A DNA stretch of 64,000 nucleotides, taken from CAVQEK01 sp963711495 (lineage in GTDB: Bacteria; Bacteroidota; Bacteroidia; Cytophagales; Cyclobacteriaceae). A model generated the notes under the pieces. It was not told the origin of the DNA. It saw only the letters and a program-made list of their open reading frames with translations, and did not search any database. Positions within the stretch are counted from its first letter, which is position 1. Every line of letters starts with the position of its first letter. The stretch lies in NCBI GenBank assembly GCA_963711495.1, contig CAVQEK010000004.1, forward strand, positions 1,550,001 through 1,614,000, given 5' to 3'. The translations under genes and the position numbers were made by a program. Below, piece after piece: positions 56,101 through 64,000 of this stretch.

Positions 56101-57004
56101 AGTTCATCTTGCCACGTTTGATCAGGTATGCGGCCAATACCTTGTCGAACTCTTCAGAAATATCCGCCTCAATAAAATCGATCTTTAGCTGCCCGCATTT
56201 TATTTTCAGATCGTGAAAAAATGATTTGATTTCCGGAATATAGCGGTGCTTGATTTGAGCGGGATGAAGTCGTAATTTTTCATTCGTTTCCAAATCAATA
56301 AATTCATAAGGTCGTTCCTCAAAATCAAAATCAAATTCAGTTTTTCCATCAGTCACGTGGAAAAGTAAAACTTCGTGATTGTTATGTTTGAGATGCTGTA
56401 ACGCAGTAATTATTTCCTGGGCATTTTCAACATTATCGAACATATCGCTGAAAATAATCACCAGTGATCGTTTGTGTATTTTGTTGGAAATTTGGTGAAG
56501 AATACCCGGAATGCTGGTTGGTTTATTATTATTCGATTCATTCAGGATATTTTCCAAAGAGATAAACAACTTATGGAGATGTGAACTGGTAGATTTGATT
56601 TGGCTTTGCCATTCAAGTTTATTGGAAAAAGTAGAAATACCCACAGCATCCCGCTGACGTTGCAGTAGATAGGCGATAGATGCTGACGCTAATATGCTAA
56701 AAGTGATTTTGCCAAAATTGTCAGTGGGATAATACATTGATGAAGAATTGTCGATCAGTATGTTACAACGTAGATTGGTTTCTTCTTCATAGCGTTTGGT
56801 GAAAAGCCTGTCAGTGCGTGCGTATACTTTCCAGTCAATATTTTTTGTGCTTTCTCCGGTATTATATAACCTGTGTTCGGCAAATTCAACTGAAAAGCCA
56901 TGGTAAGGTGATTTATGCAAACCGGTGATAAATCCTTCAACCATTTGTTTGGCCAATAGTTCAATATTGCCAATCTCCCTAATTTTCTTGAGATCAAGAT
57001 GCAT
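56099..57004 (-). CDS. DUF58 domain-containing protein
   Basis: A 301-residue soluble protein. It has the family motif GLHKSPYHGFSVEFAEHRLYN, followed by NIDWKVYARTDRLFTKRYEEETN and a vWA-like fold with NILIDNSSSMYY (DxSxS metal site) and IIFSDMFD. DUF58 proteins are usually encoded beside a MoxR-type AAA ATPase, with which they act as chaperone or maturation factors. No MoxR gene is adjacent here. Function unknown beyond the family. Confidence 0.93.
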   Translation of the reverse strand: MHLDLKKIREIGNIELLAKQMVEGFITGLHKSPYHGFSVEFAEHRLYNTGESTKNIDWKVYARTDRLFTKRYEEETNLRCNILIDNSSSMYYPTDNFGKITFSILASASIAYLLQRQRDAVGISTFSNKLEWQSQIKSTSSHLHKLFISLENILNESNNNKPTSIPGILHQISNKIHKRSLVIIFSDMFDNVENAQEIITALQHLKHNNHEVLLFHVTDGKTEFDFDFEERPYEFIDLETNEKLRLHPAQIKHRYIPEIKSFFHDLKIKCGQLKIDFIEADISEEFDKVLAAYLIKRGKMN

Positions 57005-57245
57005 AATGAAAAAAAACGCTTATAATGATTTATAAGAAGTGAAAATAATTAAATTGAATCAAGGATTATTTTTATTCCGTTGAAATTTCAAAAGGCAAAC
57101 GGAATACCATTTAATATATTTGAAATTTCATTTATAAAATTTGCAACAATGTAAATCATTGATTTATTTTAAATAAAAATATTGCAGATTTTATTTAAAA
57201 TATTGATTTTTAAGGGTTAATTTTTGAACTAAACCAAAAGGCACA

Positions 57246-57590
57246 GTGGAAGAGAATAAGGAAAATGGCAAAGCAGAAATCTATTCTCAGCGAGTAAGAG
57301 CGGGGAAGAGAACATACTTTTTTGATGTTAAATCGACTCGGTCAAATGATTATTATCTAACGATTACCGAAAGCAAGCGACGCTACAAAGAAGATGGTTA
57401 TTTTTATGAGAAACACAAAATATTCTTATATAAAGAAGATTTCGACAAATTTATAGATGCCCTCAAAGAAACGGTGGACCATGTGAAAACCGAATTACTT
57501 CCCGAAGTTGATTTTTCTCAATTTGAGAAGAGTAATGTGGAGAATGAAGCACCCACACCCGATGTTGATGATGAGTTGAAGTGGGATTAA
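57246..57590 (+). CDS. PUR family nucleic-acid-binding protein (DUF3276)
   Basis: A 114-residue protein with a GTG start (57246); no upstream ATG is available in frame. The body matches DUF3276/PUR-alpha-like proteins: IYSQRVRAGKRTYFFDVKST, NDYYLTITESKRRY, HKIFLYKEDFDKFIDAL. The PUR fold binds single-stranded nucleic acid; a Borrelia homologue is a DNA/RNA-binding regulator. The acidic C-terminal tail is low in complexity. Conserved in Bacteroidota, role untested here. Followed by a clear terminator. Confidence 0.9.
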   Translation: MEENKENGKAEIYSQRVRAGKRTYFFDVKSTRSNDYYLTITESKRRYKEDGYFYEKHKIFLYKEDFDKFIDALKETVDHVKTELLPEVDFSQFEKSNVENEAPTPDVDDELKWD

Positions 57591-57619
57591 AATAACTTGC
57601 AAATCACAAAAGATATTGG

Positions 57620-57651
57620 GCCCTTGAATCATTTCAAGGGCTCTCTTTTTT
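57620..57651 (+). terminator. Intrinsic terminator after the PUR gene
   Basis: GCCCTTGAA, loop TCAT, TTCAAGGGC is a perfect 9-bp stem followed within four bases by a run of six T. It lies 30 bp after the PUR gene stop. Confidence 0.92.
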
Positions 57652-57660
57652 CGGATTAAA

Positions 57661-57668
57661 TACCTTTG
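57661..57668 (+). promoter_or_regulatory. Possible -7 promoter element (TACCTTTG)
   Basis: TACCTTTG is a full match to the Bacteroidota -7 box TAnnTTTG, 52 bp before the AI-2E transporter start and just after a terminator. A TTTG at the -33 position is not present, so the promoter is incomplete by consensus. Confidence 0.35.
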
Positions 57669-57720
57669 TAATTTAATTTGGGTTTGGAAAATTAAAACGA
57701 TAACCTATTGACAGCCCGCC

Positions 57721-58851
57721 ATGGATGGTAAAATAAAAAATAATGAAACTACCATAGAGCTTTTCAAGCGACCACTGTTTATCATCATTATATCAGTGTC
57801 GGTGTTTTTATTCCTTAGCTGGTATTTTTCCAATATTTTTACTTACGTGGTGGTCTCGTTAGTTCTGGCCACTATATTGAGACCGCTCACCAATTATCTG
57901 GCTAATGCCCAGTTTTTCAAAATACGAATGCCAAGGGTTCTGGCCGTTTTTTTATCATTTGCTGTCCTGATTGTTTTTATTTCGTTTTTTGTTCTTCTTT
58001 TCCTGCCGCTGGTTTCAGAACAAATTAAAATTTTTTCAAGCATCAATATTGACGAGCTTTTTACCAAGCTCACTAATCCGATCGATGCGATTGAGAATTT
58101 TCTGATAAGAAATGATTGGACTGATCAGTCGCAGGGATTCATAAAAAAAGACGCTATCAGGTTATTCACTGATTTTATTCGGGAAATTAATTTTTCCTCT
58201 ATCATTGAAAATGTAATCTCCCTGACCGGTAGTGTTTTTATCAGTATTATGGCGGTGGGATTTATTACATTTTTTCTGCTCTATGAAAATGGCATTCTCA
58301 GAAAACAATTTATCAGTATCATCCCCAATCAATATTTTGAAGTTTCTATTGCCGGACTTTATAAAATAGAGAAACTGCTTTCAAATTATCTGTTGGGATT
58401 GTTATTGCAGATGACTTCAATCTTTACGATTGCTTTTACGGGCTTGTCTATTTTGGGCATCAAATATGCTGCTTCTATTGCTTTATTTGCAGCAGTGATC
58501 AATTTGATACCTTATCTTGGGCCAATTCTCGGGGCCGCTTTCGGGATTATTGTAGCACTTTCTACGAGCAGCAGCATTATTTTTGCCACCAATGATTATA
58601 TTTTCCTCATTATTAAAATCCTTTCTGTCTTTGCCGTGGTACAACTTACCGATAACATTGTGTTGCAGCCACTGATATTTTCAAAATCAGTGAAGGCTCA
58701 TCCATTAGAAATTTTTATTATTATATTTGCCGGCGCAACTTTGGCCGGTGTTCCCGGAATGATCGCGGCAATACCGGCCTATACGGTTATCAGGGTTTCA
58801 ATAAAAGAGATATACAGAGGTTACCGTAGTTATCACATTTTTAAGGTTTAA
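57721..58851 (+). CDS. AI-2E family transporter (PerM-like)
   Basis: A 376-residue inner-membrane protein with about seven hydrophobic segments and a soluble loop (about 90-150). Family marks are LVLATILRPLTNYL near the start, LLSNYLLGLLLQM, the GxxxP-type NLIPYLGPILGA, and QLTDNIVLQPLIFSKSVKAHP. The family includes exporters of the autoinducer AI-2 and sodium/proton antiporters; which applies is not readable from sequence. YchF starts 15 bp after its stop, so they are probably co-transcribed. Confidence 0.93.
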   Translation: MDGKIKNNETTIELFKRPLFIIIISVSVFLFLSWYFSNIFTYVVVSLVLATILRPLTNYLANAQFFKIRMPRVLAVFLSFAVLIVFISFFVLLFLPLVSEQIKIFSSINIDELFTKLTNPIDAIENFLIRNDWTDQSQGFIKKDAIRLFTDFIREINFSSIIENVISLTGSVFISIMAVGFITFFLLYENGILRKQFISIIPNQYFEVSIAGLYKIEKLLSNYLLGLLLQMTSIFTIAFTGLSILGIKYAASIALFAAVINLIPYLGPILGAAFGIIVALSTSSSIIFATNDYIFLIIKILSVFAVVQLTDNIVLQPLIFSKSVKAHPLEIFIIIFAGATLAGVPGMIAAIPAYTVIRVSIKEIYRGYRSYHIFKV

Positions 58852-58866
58852 CATTTAATTATTGCG

Positions 58867-59964
58867 ATGGGTCTGAGATGCGGCATCGTTGGACTGCCGA
58901 ATGTTGGCAAATCCACATTGTTTAATGCTTTATCGTCTGTCAAGGCTGAGGCAGCAAATTATCCGTTTTGTACCATAGAGCCTAATATTGGTGTGATCAC
59001 CGTGCCGGACGAACGACTCGATAAACTCACGGAACTGGTTAAACCTGAAAAAACAATTCCCACGGTTATCGAATTTGTGGACATTGCCGGATTGGTTAAA
59101 GGGGCCAGCCGTGGAGAAGGGCTGGGAAATAAATTTTTAGCACATATCCGCGAAGTAGATGCGGTGATCCATGTTGTGAGATGTTTTGAGGATGAAAACA
59201 TTGCTCATGTGAATGGTAAAGTTGACCCTGTAAGTGATAAGGAAATCATTGATACGGAGTTGCAGATCAAAGACCTCGAAACCATTGACAAACGTCTTTC
59301 ACGGGTTGAAAAGGTGGCGAAATCAGGTGATGCCAAATCGAAAAAAGAAATGGATATCCTGATGAAATTCAAGAATCATTTGGAAGAGGGCAAGAATGCC
59401 AGAACACTCAAAATAAGTACTGAAGAACGGGAACATGTGGCAGATTTATATCTTCTCACTGAAAAACCTGTAATTTATGTTGCCAATGTTGACGAGGAGG
59501 CAGTTACAGCAGGAAACCAATTTGTACATGATTTGAAGGCACAGGTAAGCCATGAAAATGCTGAGGTTTTAATGATTTGTGGCGCGTTGGAGTCGCAGAT
59601 TGCAGAATTGGAAAGTGAAGAAGAAAGAGAACTTTTCCTGGAGGAATACGGGTTGAAGGAATCAGGATTGAACCAGTTGATCGAGACATCTTACAGAACC
59701 CTCAACTTGATCACTTATTTTACGGCTGGTCCTAAAGAAGTAAGGGCCTGGACTATTCATAAAGGATGGAAAGCACCAAAGGCTGCCGGTGTTATACATA
59801 CTGATTTTGAAAAAGGCTTTATCCGGGCGGAAGTGATAAAATATCAGGATTATATTACACTTAAAAGCGAACATGCTTGTAAGGAGGCGGGAAAAATGAA
59901 TATAGAAGGCAAGGAATATATGGTGGAAGACGGAGACATTATGCATTTCAGATTTAATGTGTAA
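58867..59964 (+). CDS. ychF: Redox-responsive P-loop ATPase/GTPase YchF
   Basis: A 365-residue member of the OBG/YchF family. G1 is GLPNVGKSTLFNAL, switch ANYPFCTIEPNIG, G3 DIAGLVKGASRGEGLGNKFL, and G4 is the altered NVDE, which explains the preference for ATP over GTP. The C-terminal TGS/ubiquitin-like domain ends in the canonical EGKEYMVEDGDIMHFRFNV. YchF (OLA1 in eukaryotes) binds ribosomes and affects leaderless translation and oxidative stress. Full length. Follows the AI-2E transporter by 15 bp. Confidence 0.97.
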   Translation: MGLRCGIVGLPNVGKSTLFNALSSVKAEAANYPFCTIEPNIGVITVPDERLDKLTELVKPEKTIPTVIEFVDIAGLVKGASRGEGLGNKFLAHIREVDAVIHVVRCFEDENIAHVNGKVDPVSDKEIIDTELQIKDLETIDKRLSRVEKVAKSGDAKSKKEMDILMKFKNHLEEGKNARTLKISTEEREHVADLYLLTEKPVIYVANVDEEAVTAGNQFVHDLKAQVSHENAEVLMICGALESQIAELESEEERELFLEEYGLKESGLNQLIETSYRTLNLITYFTAGPKEVRAWTIHKGWKAPKAAGVIHTDFEKGFIRAEVIKYQDYITLKSEHACKEAGKMNIEGKEYMVEDGDIMHFRFNV

Positions 59965-60247
59965 ATAAGAGTTTAAACAATATTTATGCATAACTTTGAG
60001 ACTATTTTAAAATTGGTTAACTTAATTCCATTAGAATCGTTCTTTTAAGGTAATTCAACTAAACTTTTATCGAACAATTTTTTAAATGAGATCTAAAATG
60101 TTGGCGATTCAAACAATAATTTTTCATTCGGGTTTTTATAGGTGATTACATTCATCCAAATCGTAAAACAAAATATCAGCTATTTCAGTAAATAAAATTG
60201 TCCAATGATTTTTAAGAATTACTTTTTAACCTGAAAATATTAAACCG

Positions 60248-61060
60248 TTGAGAGTTAGATTAATATTTATATTAAAAAATAAAGGCGCTTTTGTTCCTTT
60301 CCATCACCAATATCTTTTAGCACAATTGGTGAAAGGCATCATCATTCAAGGTAAAAATGAAAAATTCAGGGATTTTATCTTTTACAATTTTTCAGGTCTG
60401 AAAGGTCAAACCAAAATAAGCCGTAATGGTTTGCACTATTTTTCCAGTAAAGTCACCTTGGTATTTTCATGTCTCAACAAAGAATTTATCGATTATTTTA
60501 TTGATGAATTATTTAAAATGTCCAATATCGAAGTGGGCAACCTCATTTTAATTCCGGAATCTGCAGAATTGGAACAACCTCCCAAACTCAGTGAGGTTAC
60601 TAAATATATTTGCATTTCTCCATTGGTTTTGATTCCGCCTAAATTCAATGATAATGAAAGCAAGCGATTCATTTCACCCGAATCAGACGAATTTTCTGAT
60701 CGGCTTTTTGAATCTACCATCCTTAGGATGGAAGGGCTGGGATCTTATAGTATGGAAGAACTGGCAAAATTCAACAAATTTCAACTTGACCCGGATGCAA
60801 ATTATTTGAGAAAAATTAGGGAAACGCAGAAAAAGTTTGCGCGTATATACCCGGTTTACGACCAGGACGTAAAATATGAAGTGCGGGGTTATACTTTCCC
60901 ATTTACCCTTTATGCAGCCAAGGAAGTACAGGAATTTGTTTTCACCTGTGGATTGGGGGCTTTCGCGCACAAAGGTTTCGGTATGTTGGACATCGCGAAT
61001 ACTGATCCTTCCGATAGAACTACTGAATACCGAAAAAAGGAAATTTCCCAGCAGGTTTAA
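60248..61060 (+). CDS. Solitary Cas6-family RNA-binding/endoribonuclease protein
   Basis: A 270-residue protein with a TTG start (60248). It has the Cas6 layout: N-terminal ferredoxin-like fold MRVRLIFILKNKGAFVPFHH with QYLLAQLVKGII, and the C-terminal glycine-rich loop GLGAFAHKGFGMLDI. Cas6 cuts CRISPR precursor RNA. Compared from memory with Pyrococcus Cas6 (PYNHQYYLQGLIYNAIK...YLHEVKG), the query reads PFHHQYLLAQLVKG...FIFYNFSG, so the catalytic His (position 46 in Pyrococcus) is probably Tyr46 or Asn47. His19/His20 lie before helix 1 and should not replace it. No array or other cas gene is in the window. It may be an RNA binder without cleavage, or work in trans on a distant array. Confidence 0.85.
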   Translation: MRVRLIFILKNKGAFVPFHHQYLLAQLVKGIIIQGKNEKFRDFIFYNFSGLKGQTKISRNGLHYFSSKVTLVFSCLNKEFIDYFIDELFKMSNIEVGNLILIPESAELEQPPKLSEVTKYICISPLVLIPPKFNDNESKRFISPESDEFSDRLFESTILRMEGLGSYSMEELAKFNKFQLDPDANYLRKIRETQKKFARIYPVYDQDVKYEVRGYTFPFTLYAAKEVQEFVFTCGLGAFAHKGFGMLDIANTDPSDRTTEYRKKEISQQV

Positions 61061-61194
61061 TCTGTTTTCTTATTTGATGCATTTCCCGCAAAATACACGA
61101 TGAATGCTGCAATGGTGCTGAGGTGAACGGTTGATATATCGATGATATTTATTCCTGAGTTCATTCCAAGTAATTCCCCCATCAAATAATCTAT

Positions 61195-62478
61195 TCACCG
61201 AAGTTGGATATACCCGATGATAACATCAGTTTGCAGGGTTGGATCACGATAATAGACCAGCAAATCATATTGATTTTCCGTTTCGAAATGGTCACCCTCC
61301 AAAGCATTTGGATTGGGGCTTTCCGGCATATAATAACAATAGTCGTAAATTCCCTGCTTCAAAGTCAATACACAGGTATACAATCCTGAAGAAGCCATAT
61401 AGTTCATCTTGTTGGATTCGTCAAAATTCCAGTTTGTGAGTTTCCCGCTGACATAAATGGCGTTCGACAGTTTTTCGGGCTGACGCAGAAAAAAGTGAAC
61501 TTTAAGATAATCAGATTCCAATATTGGATCTGAAGACTCTTTATTGTCAATGATGTATCCGCCATCAAGATCTTTAATTAAACTGTATGCCTCAGCACCA
61601 CGTGATTTGTCGATGAACAGATAAACGTCATAACTATTTCCATTATTCACAATTTTATCCACATTTTGTCCGGAGTAATGAATCGAACGCAAATCGAAAA
61701 ACCGGAATTCATTTCCCGCCTTAAAGTTATTTTCAAAGTTGAAATTGCGGAAAACAATTTGCTTTACATCTTCTCGGATCATGGTTGGTTGAAAATTTCG
61801 AAGTGCATTGTCCCACCGGTTATTTTGGCGTATCACGACCTTAACATCCAGCATTGGATTGGGAATTGGAAAATGTGAATAATCAATTTCGAAGTCAATC
61901 TGTTGATTTTCAAAACGTGCTGTTACTCCGGTAGACATCCCGACATTACTCTGGATCTTTACATTTTCATCGAAAACAAAAAATCTTTTGGTGATAATAA
62001 TATCTTGGACATCCGAATTTCGATAAATCACCAGGAGGTAATTCCCAGGCAATTTCACTGGCGGAACAGAAAATGTATAGTGCACATAGGGCACCTTCGT
62101 GGTCATGCTGTAGTCATATTGGTTGATTGTAAATTCATTATAATCATTTAGGAACTGCATATCACTCAGGGTGGAAGGTTTCCAGTTTTCCTCACAGCGA
62201 ATGATTTTCGCCATATAATAGTCCGCCTGATCACTGTTAATCTCATCAAAGATTAATACCAGCGGGTAAGTTTGATCGATGGATAGCGCTGCAGGATAAT
62301 TCGGAGAAGGCGTTGGACCGTTGCCTGGAAAAAGCATCACCGTTTTAATATTGTCTTCATAAGTTTTGTCGATATACTCCAGCTTTTTGCCTTCTGCTTT
62401 ATGTTCTTCACCATAAGCATAGCAATGAAAAATTGATAAAAAGTAGAAGGTTAAAACGATCGATGGTAATTTTATCAT
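61195..62478 (-). CDS. Type IX secretion system plug protein (DUF5103)
   Basis: A 427-residue exported protein with a signal peptide (PSIVLTFYFLSIFHCYA). It matches the DUF5103 family, renamed T9SS plug protein: YIDKTYEDNIKTVMLFPGN, LVLIFDEINSDQADYY, NDYNEFTINQYDYSMTTKVPYVHY, KLPGNYLLVIYRN, and a second domain with DVYLFIDKSRGAEAY and a C-terminal DVIIGYIQL. In Flavobacterium the Plug protein closes the SprA translocon channel on the periplasmic side when no substrate is passing. It supports the presence of an active T9SS for the adhesin. It is divergent from the sigma factor gene. Confidence 0.88.
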   Translation of the reverse strand: MIKLPSIVLTFYFLSIFHCYAYGEEHKAEGKKLEYIDKTYEDNIKTVMLFPGNGPTPSPNYPAALSIDQTYPLVLIFDEINSDQADYYMAKIIRCEENWKPSTLSDMQFLNDYNEFTINQYDYSMTTKVPYVHYTFSVPPVKLPGNYLLVIYRNSDVQDIIITKRFFVFDENVKIQSNVGMSTGVTARFENQQIDFEIDYSHFPIPNPMLDVKVVIRQNNRWDNALRNFQPTMIREDVKQIVFRNFNFENNFKAGNEFRFFDLRSIHYSGQNVDKIVNNGNSYDVYLFIDKSRGAEAYSLIKDLDGGYIIDNKESSDPILESDYLKVHFFLRQPEKLSNAIYVSGKLTNWNFDESNKMNYMASSGLYTCVLTLKQGIYDYCYYMPESPNPNALEGDHFETENQYDLLVYYRDPTLQTDVIIGYIQLR

Positions 62479-62603
62479 AATTTAAACGGTAAGGATTGAT
62501 AAATTTGTTGTGATCATAATGATTAGTATTACAACGAAATGCACCTTAAAGGTGTCTTATTGCTGAAATGTAAAATAAGTAAAAATTCCCGGGAAGAAAA
62601 TTC

Positions 62604-63164
62604 ATGCTGGAGCATAAAGAATTAATAGAAGCATGTGTAGATGGTGACATGAAGGCACAACGTCGTTTTTACGAACTATTCGCCGGGAGGATGTTCGTGA
62701 TATGTCTGCGCTATGCGAAATCTGATCTGGAGGCCGAAGATGTATTGCAGGAATCATTCATTAAGATTTTTAGGAACATTGAGAAATTCAGAGGTGAATC
62801 GAGACTGGAATATTGGATGAAGCGGATCGTGATCAATACCGCCCTAAACCACCATCGCAATAAATTATACATGTATCCAATGGTGAATGTGGAAACGGTA
62901 CAACATGAATTCCAGCATAATCAGACGATATCGAATTATCAATTTGAGGAACTGTTAAAAATGATTCAGGAGTTACCCACGGGTTGTAAAATGATTTTCA
63001 ACCTGTATGCCATAGAGGGTTACAGTCACAAGGAGATTGCAGAGATGCTGGAAATCAGTGAAGGAACTTCTAAATCGCAGCTTTCAAGGGCAAAGATGTT
63101 ATTGCAGAAAAAGATTACTGACGATCAATCAGGAAAATATGGAAAATTCAGAAAACAGGAGTGA
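62604..63164 (+). CDS. ECF sigma factor next to the T9SS plug gene
   Basis: A 186-residue ECF sigma factor. Region 2 has RMFVICLRYAKSDLEAEDVLQESFIKIF; region 4 has LYAIEGYSHKEIAEMLEISEG and SKSQLSRAKMLLQKK. The organisation resembles the SigP group that controls T9SS genes in Porphyromonas, but group membership was not computed. The following gene starts 26 bp before this one stops, so the two are translationally coupled. The encoded downstream protein is probably its anti-sigma factor. Confidence 0.92.
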   Translation: MLEHKELIEACVDGDMKAQRRFYELFAGRMFVICLRYAKSDLEAEDVLQESFIKIFRNIEKFRGESRLEYWMKRIVINTALNHHRNKLYMYPMVNVETVQHEFQHNQTISNYQFEELLKMIQELPTGCKMIFNLYAIEGYSHKEIAEMLEISEGTSKSQLSRAKMLLQKKITDDQSGKYGKFRKQE

Positions 63165-64000
63165 TTTCGAGAAAGCCTGGGAGGAGGCTTTTAGAAATGC
63201 TGAAAAATCGCCTCCTGAAGCGGTGTGGGACAGGATTGAAAATGTATTGGTGAATGAAAAAGCCAATCATTACAAAAAGCGTTTATTCTTATTCAAATTA
63301 CTTGCAGCAGCATCCTTGGTGTTTGCAATGGGCATTGGCATTTATAGTTTTTATACCCAAGATACTGAACGGCCCAGAACGGTTTCGGAATCAAAAGGAA
63401 ATCATCTGCCGTCTTCCAATGATGCCGGTACTGAGAGGCAGAACCAAACCATTTATGATCAAAAAACCGAAAATAATGCCGAAAAACCAGCGGATCAGTT
63501 GGCGCAAAACAACCTGTCAGTCCAGGGTATTTCTAATGAAACAAACCCGATTAAAACAAGGGCCCGCGACAATGCTATAGCTGGTAAATCTGCGCTTAAT
63601 GTGAACACGGTCACTTCTTCAGGGAGGGATGATAATCAGATTATTAATACACAAAATATGGGCACAGCAGCACTGCTTTCTTCGAATAACGAATTAATGG
63701 ATAAAAGTCGAGTAGCGCACGGTAGCCTAAATTTGGAAAACATGGAAATGGCCGCATTAACGCCAATATTCGATGCGAGAGGCAAAGTAACTTCGAATAT
63801 CCCTTTAGATCATATTTATCTGATGCCATTTATTCCTGCAAAAACGGATAAAACGGAAGAAAATAGAACGCCGGAATTTTTTGCCGGGGTAGATTTCTCC
63901 ACGGGTGTTTATGACCCCAATTTTTCCAGTGCACGCATGGAGGCGCTGCCAACCAGTAACTATGTTGCGCTCGCAAGTGCCGATTTTGCCAAATATTCCA
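63139..64000 (+). CDS. Dual-membrane-type anti-sigma factor (partial, runs off the window)
   Basis: The frame opens at the ATG at 63139, overlapping the sigma gene by 26 bp, and stays open to the window end (287 codons). Residues 1-45 are cytoplasmic and carry PPEAVWDRIENVL, an anti-sigma-like helix. Residues about 49-71 are one membrane helix (FKLLAAASLVFAMGIGIYSF). Residues 72-265 are a low-complexity Asn/Gln/Ser/Lys linker of about 190 residues, suitable for crossing the periplasm. From about 266 a barrel-like sequence begins (EFFAGVDFSTGVYDPNF). This matches the layout of the dual-membrane-spanning anti-sigma factors reported from Bacteroides thetaiotaomicron. The C-terminal barrel lies outside the window, so it is inferred. 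Confidence 0.8.
   Translation, partial: MENSENRSDFEKAWEEAFRNAEKSPPEAVWDRIENVLVNEKANHYKKRLFLFKLLAAASLVFAMGIGIYSFYTQDTERPRTVSESKGNHLPSSNDAGTERQNQTIYDQKTENNAEKPADQLAQNNLSVQGISNETNPIKTRARDNAIAGKSALNVNTVTSSGRDDNQIINTQNMGTAALLSSNNELMDKSRVAHGSLNLENMEMAALTPIFDARGKVTSNIPLDHIYLMPFIPAKTDKTEENRTPEFFAGVDFSTGVYDPNFSSARMEALPTSNYVALASADFAKYS

Noticed and set aside
59965..60247. CRISPR array or leader next to Cas6
   Set aside because: I looked for regularly spaced direct repeats in the AT-rich flanks of the Cas6 gene and saw none.

Overview
The window comes from a Bacteroidota chromosome, most plausibly a gliding, polysaccharide-degrading member of the Saprospiria, Cytophagia or Chitinophagia. The evidence is a SusC/SusD pair, FecR-type anti-sigma control, gliding genes gldA/gldF/gldG, a type IX secretion (T9SS) plug protein, a 2,873-residue adhesin with a type B T9SS sorting domain, many short-lipobox lipoproteins, and promoters of the Bacteroidota form (TTTG, about 19 nt, TAnnTTTG). 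By eye the G+C is near 40 percent. I see no rRNA, tRNA, insertion sequence or CRISPR array.

Layout. 0.1-5.3 kb: a DUF4256 protein, a DUF4091 (GH123-like) lipoprotein, a zinc-free reductase, and a MarR regulator with a nitroreductase, joined by two copies of a shared palindromic operator. 5.5-12.6 kb: two GH92 alpha-mannosidase lipoproteins (the first interrupted by an amber codon), a decayed small lipoprotein gene, a GNAT enzyme and a frameshifted KduI/IolB-like cupin. 12.7-24.7 kb: a polysaccharide utilisation locus (PUL) made of ECF sigma factor, FecR anti-sigma, SusC with an STN signalling domain, SusD, a SusE/F-like surface lipoprotein, a BACON-GH5 endoglucanase and an alginate-lyase-superfamily (PL38-like) lyase. 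24.8-27.7 kb: MlaF/MlaE lipid ABC transporter, an SDR and a SiaC-like protein. 27.8-32 kb: operon gldA-gldF-gldG-DUF4340. 32.4-36.2 kb: small unknowns, a DMT transporter, a GT39 glycosyltransferase and a zinc ribbon. 36.6-38.4 kb: amt-PII. 38.4-45.2 kb: TonB receptor with a His/Cys small protein, hotdog thioesterase, FAD oxidoreductase, and an APS-reductase-type CysH next to a sugar epimerase. 45.6-54.6 kb: a small secreted protein and the giant adhesin. 54.6-61 kb: LuxC-like reductase, ferredoxin, DUF58, PUR protein, AI-2E transporter, YchF and a solitary Cas6. 61.2-64 kb: the T9SS plug gene, divergent from an ECF sigma factor and an unfinished gene that resembles a dual-membrane-spanning anti-sigma factor.

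How the parts fit. The PUL is controlled across the envelope: SusC senses substrate through its STN domain, signals to FecR and releases the sigma factor. The GH5 and the lyase suggest a beta-linked glucan that contains uronic acid. The gld operon, the plug protein and the T9SS-targeted adhesin serve gliding and surface attachment. The sigma/anti-sigma pair at the right edge lies beside the T9SS plug gene and may regulate envelope or secretion functions.

Three separate gene-breaking lesions fall between 5.9 and 12.1 kb. This could be real decay of the mannosidase region or local sequence error, and raw reads would be needed to decide.
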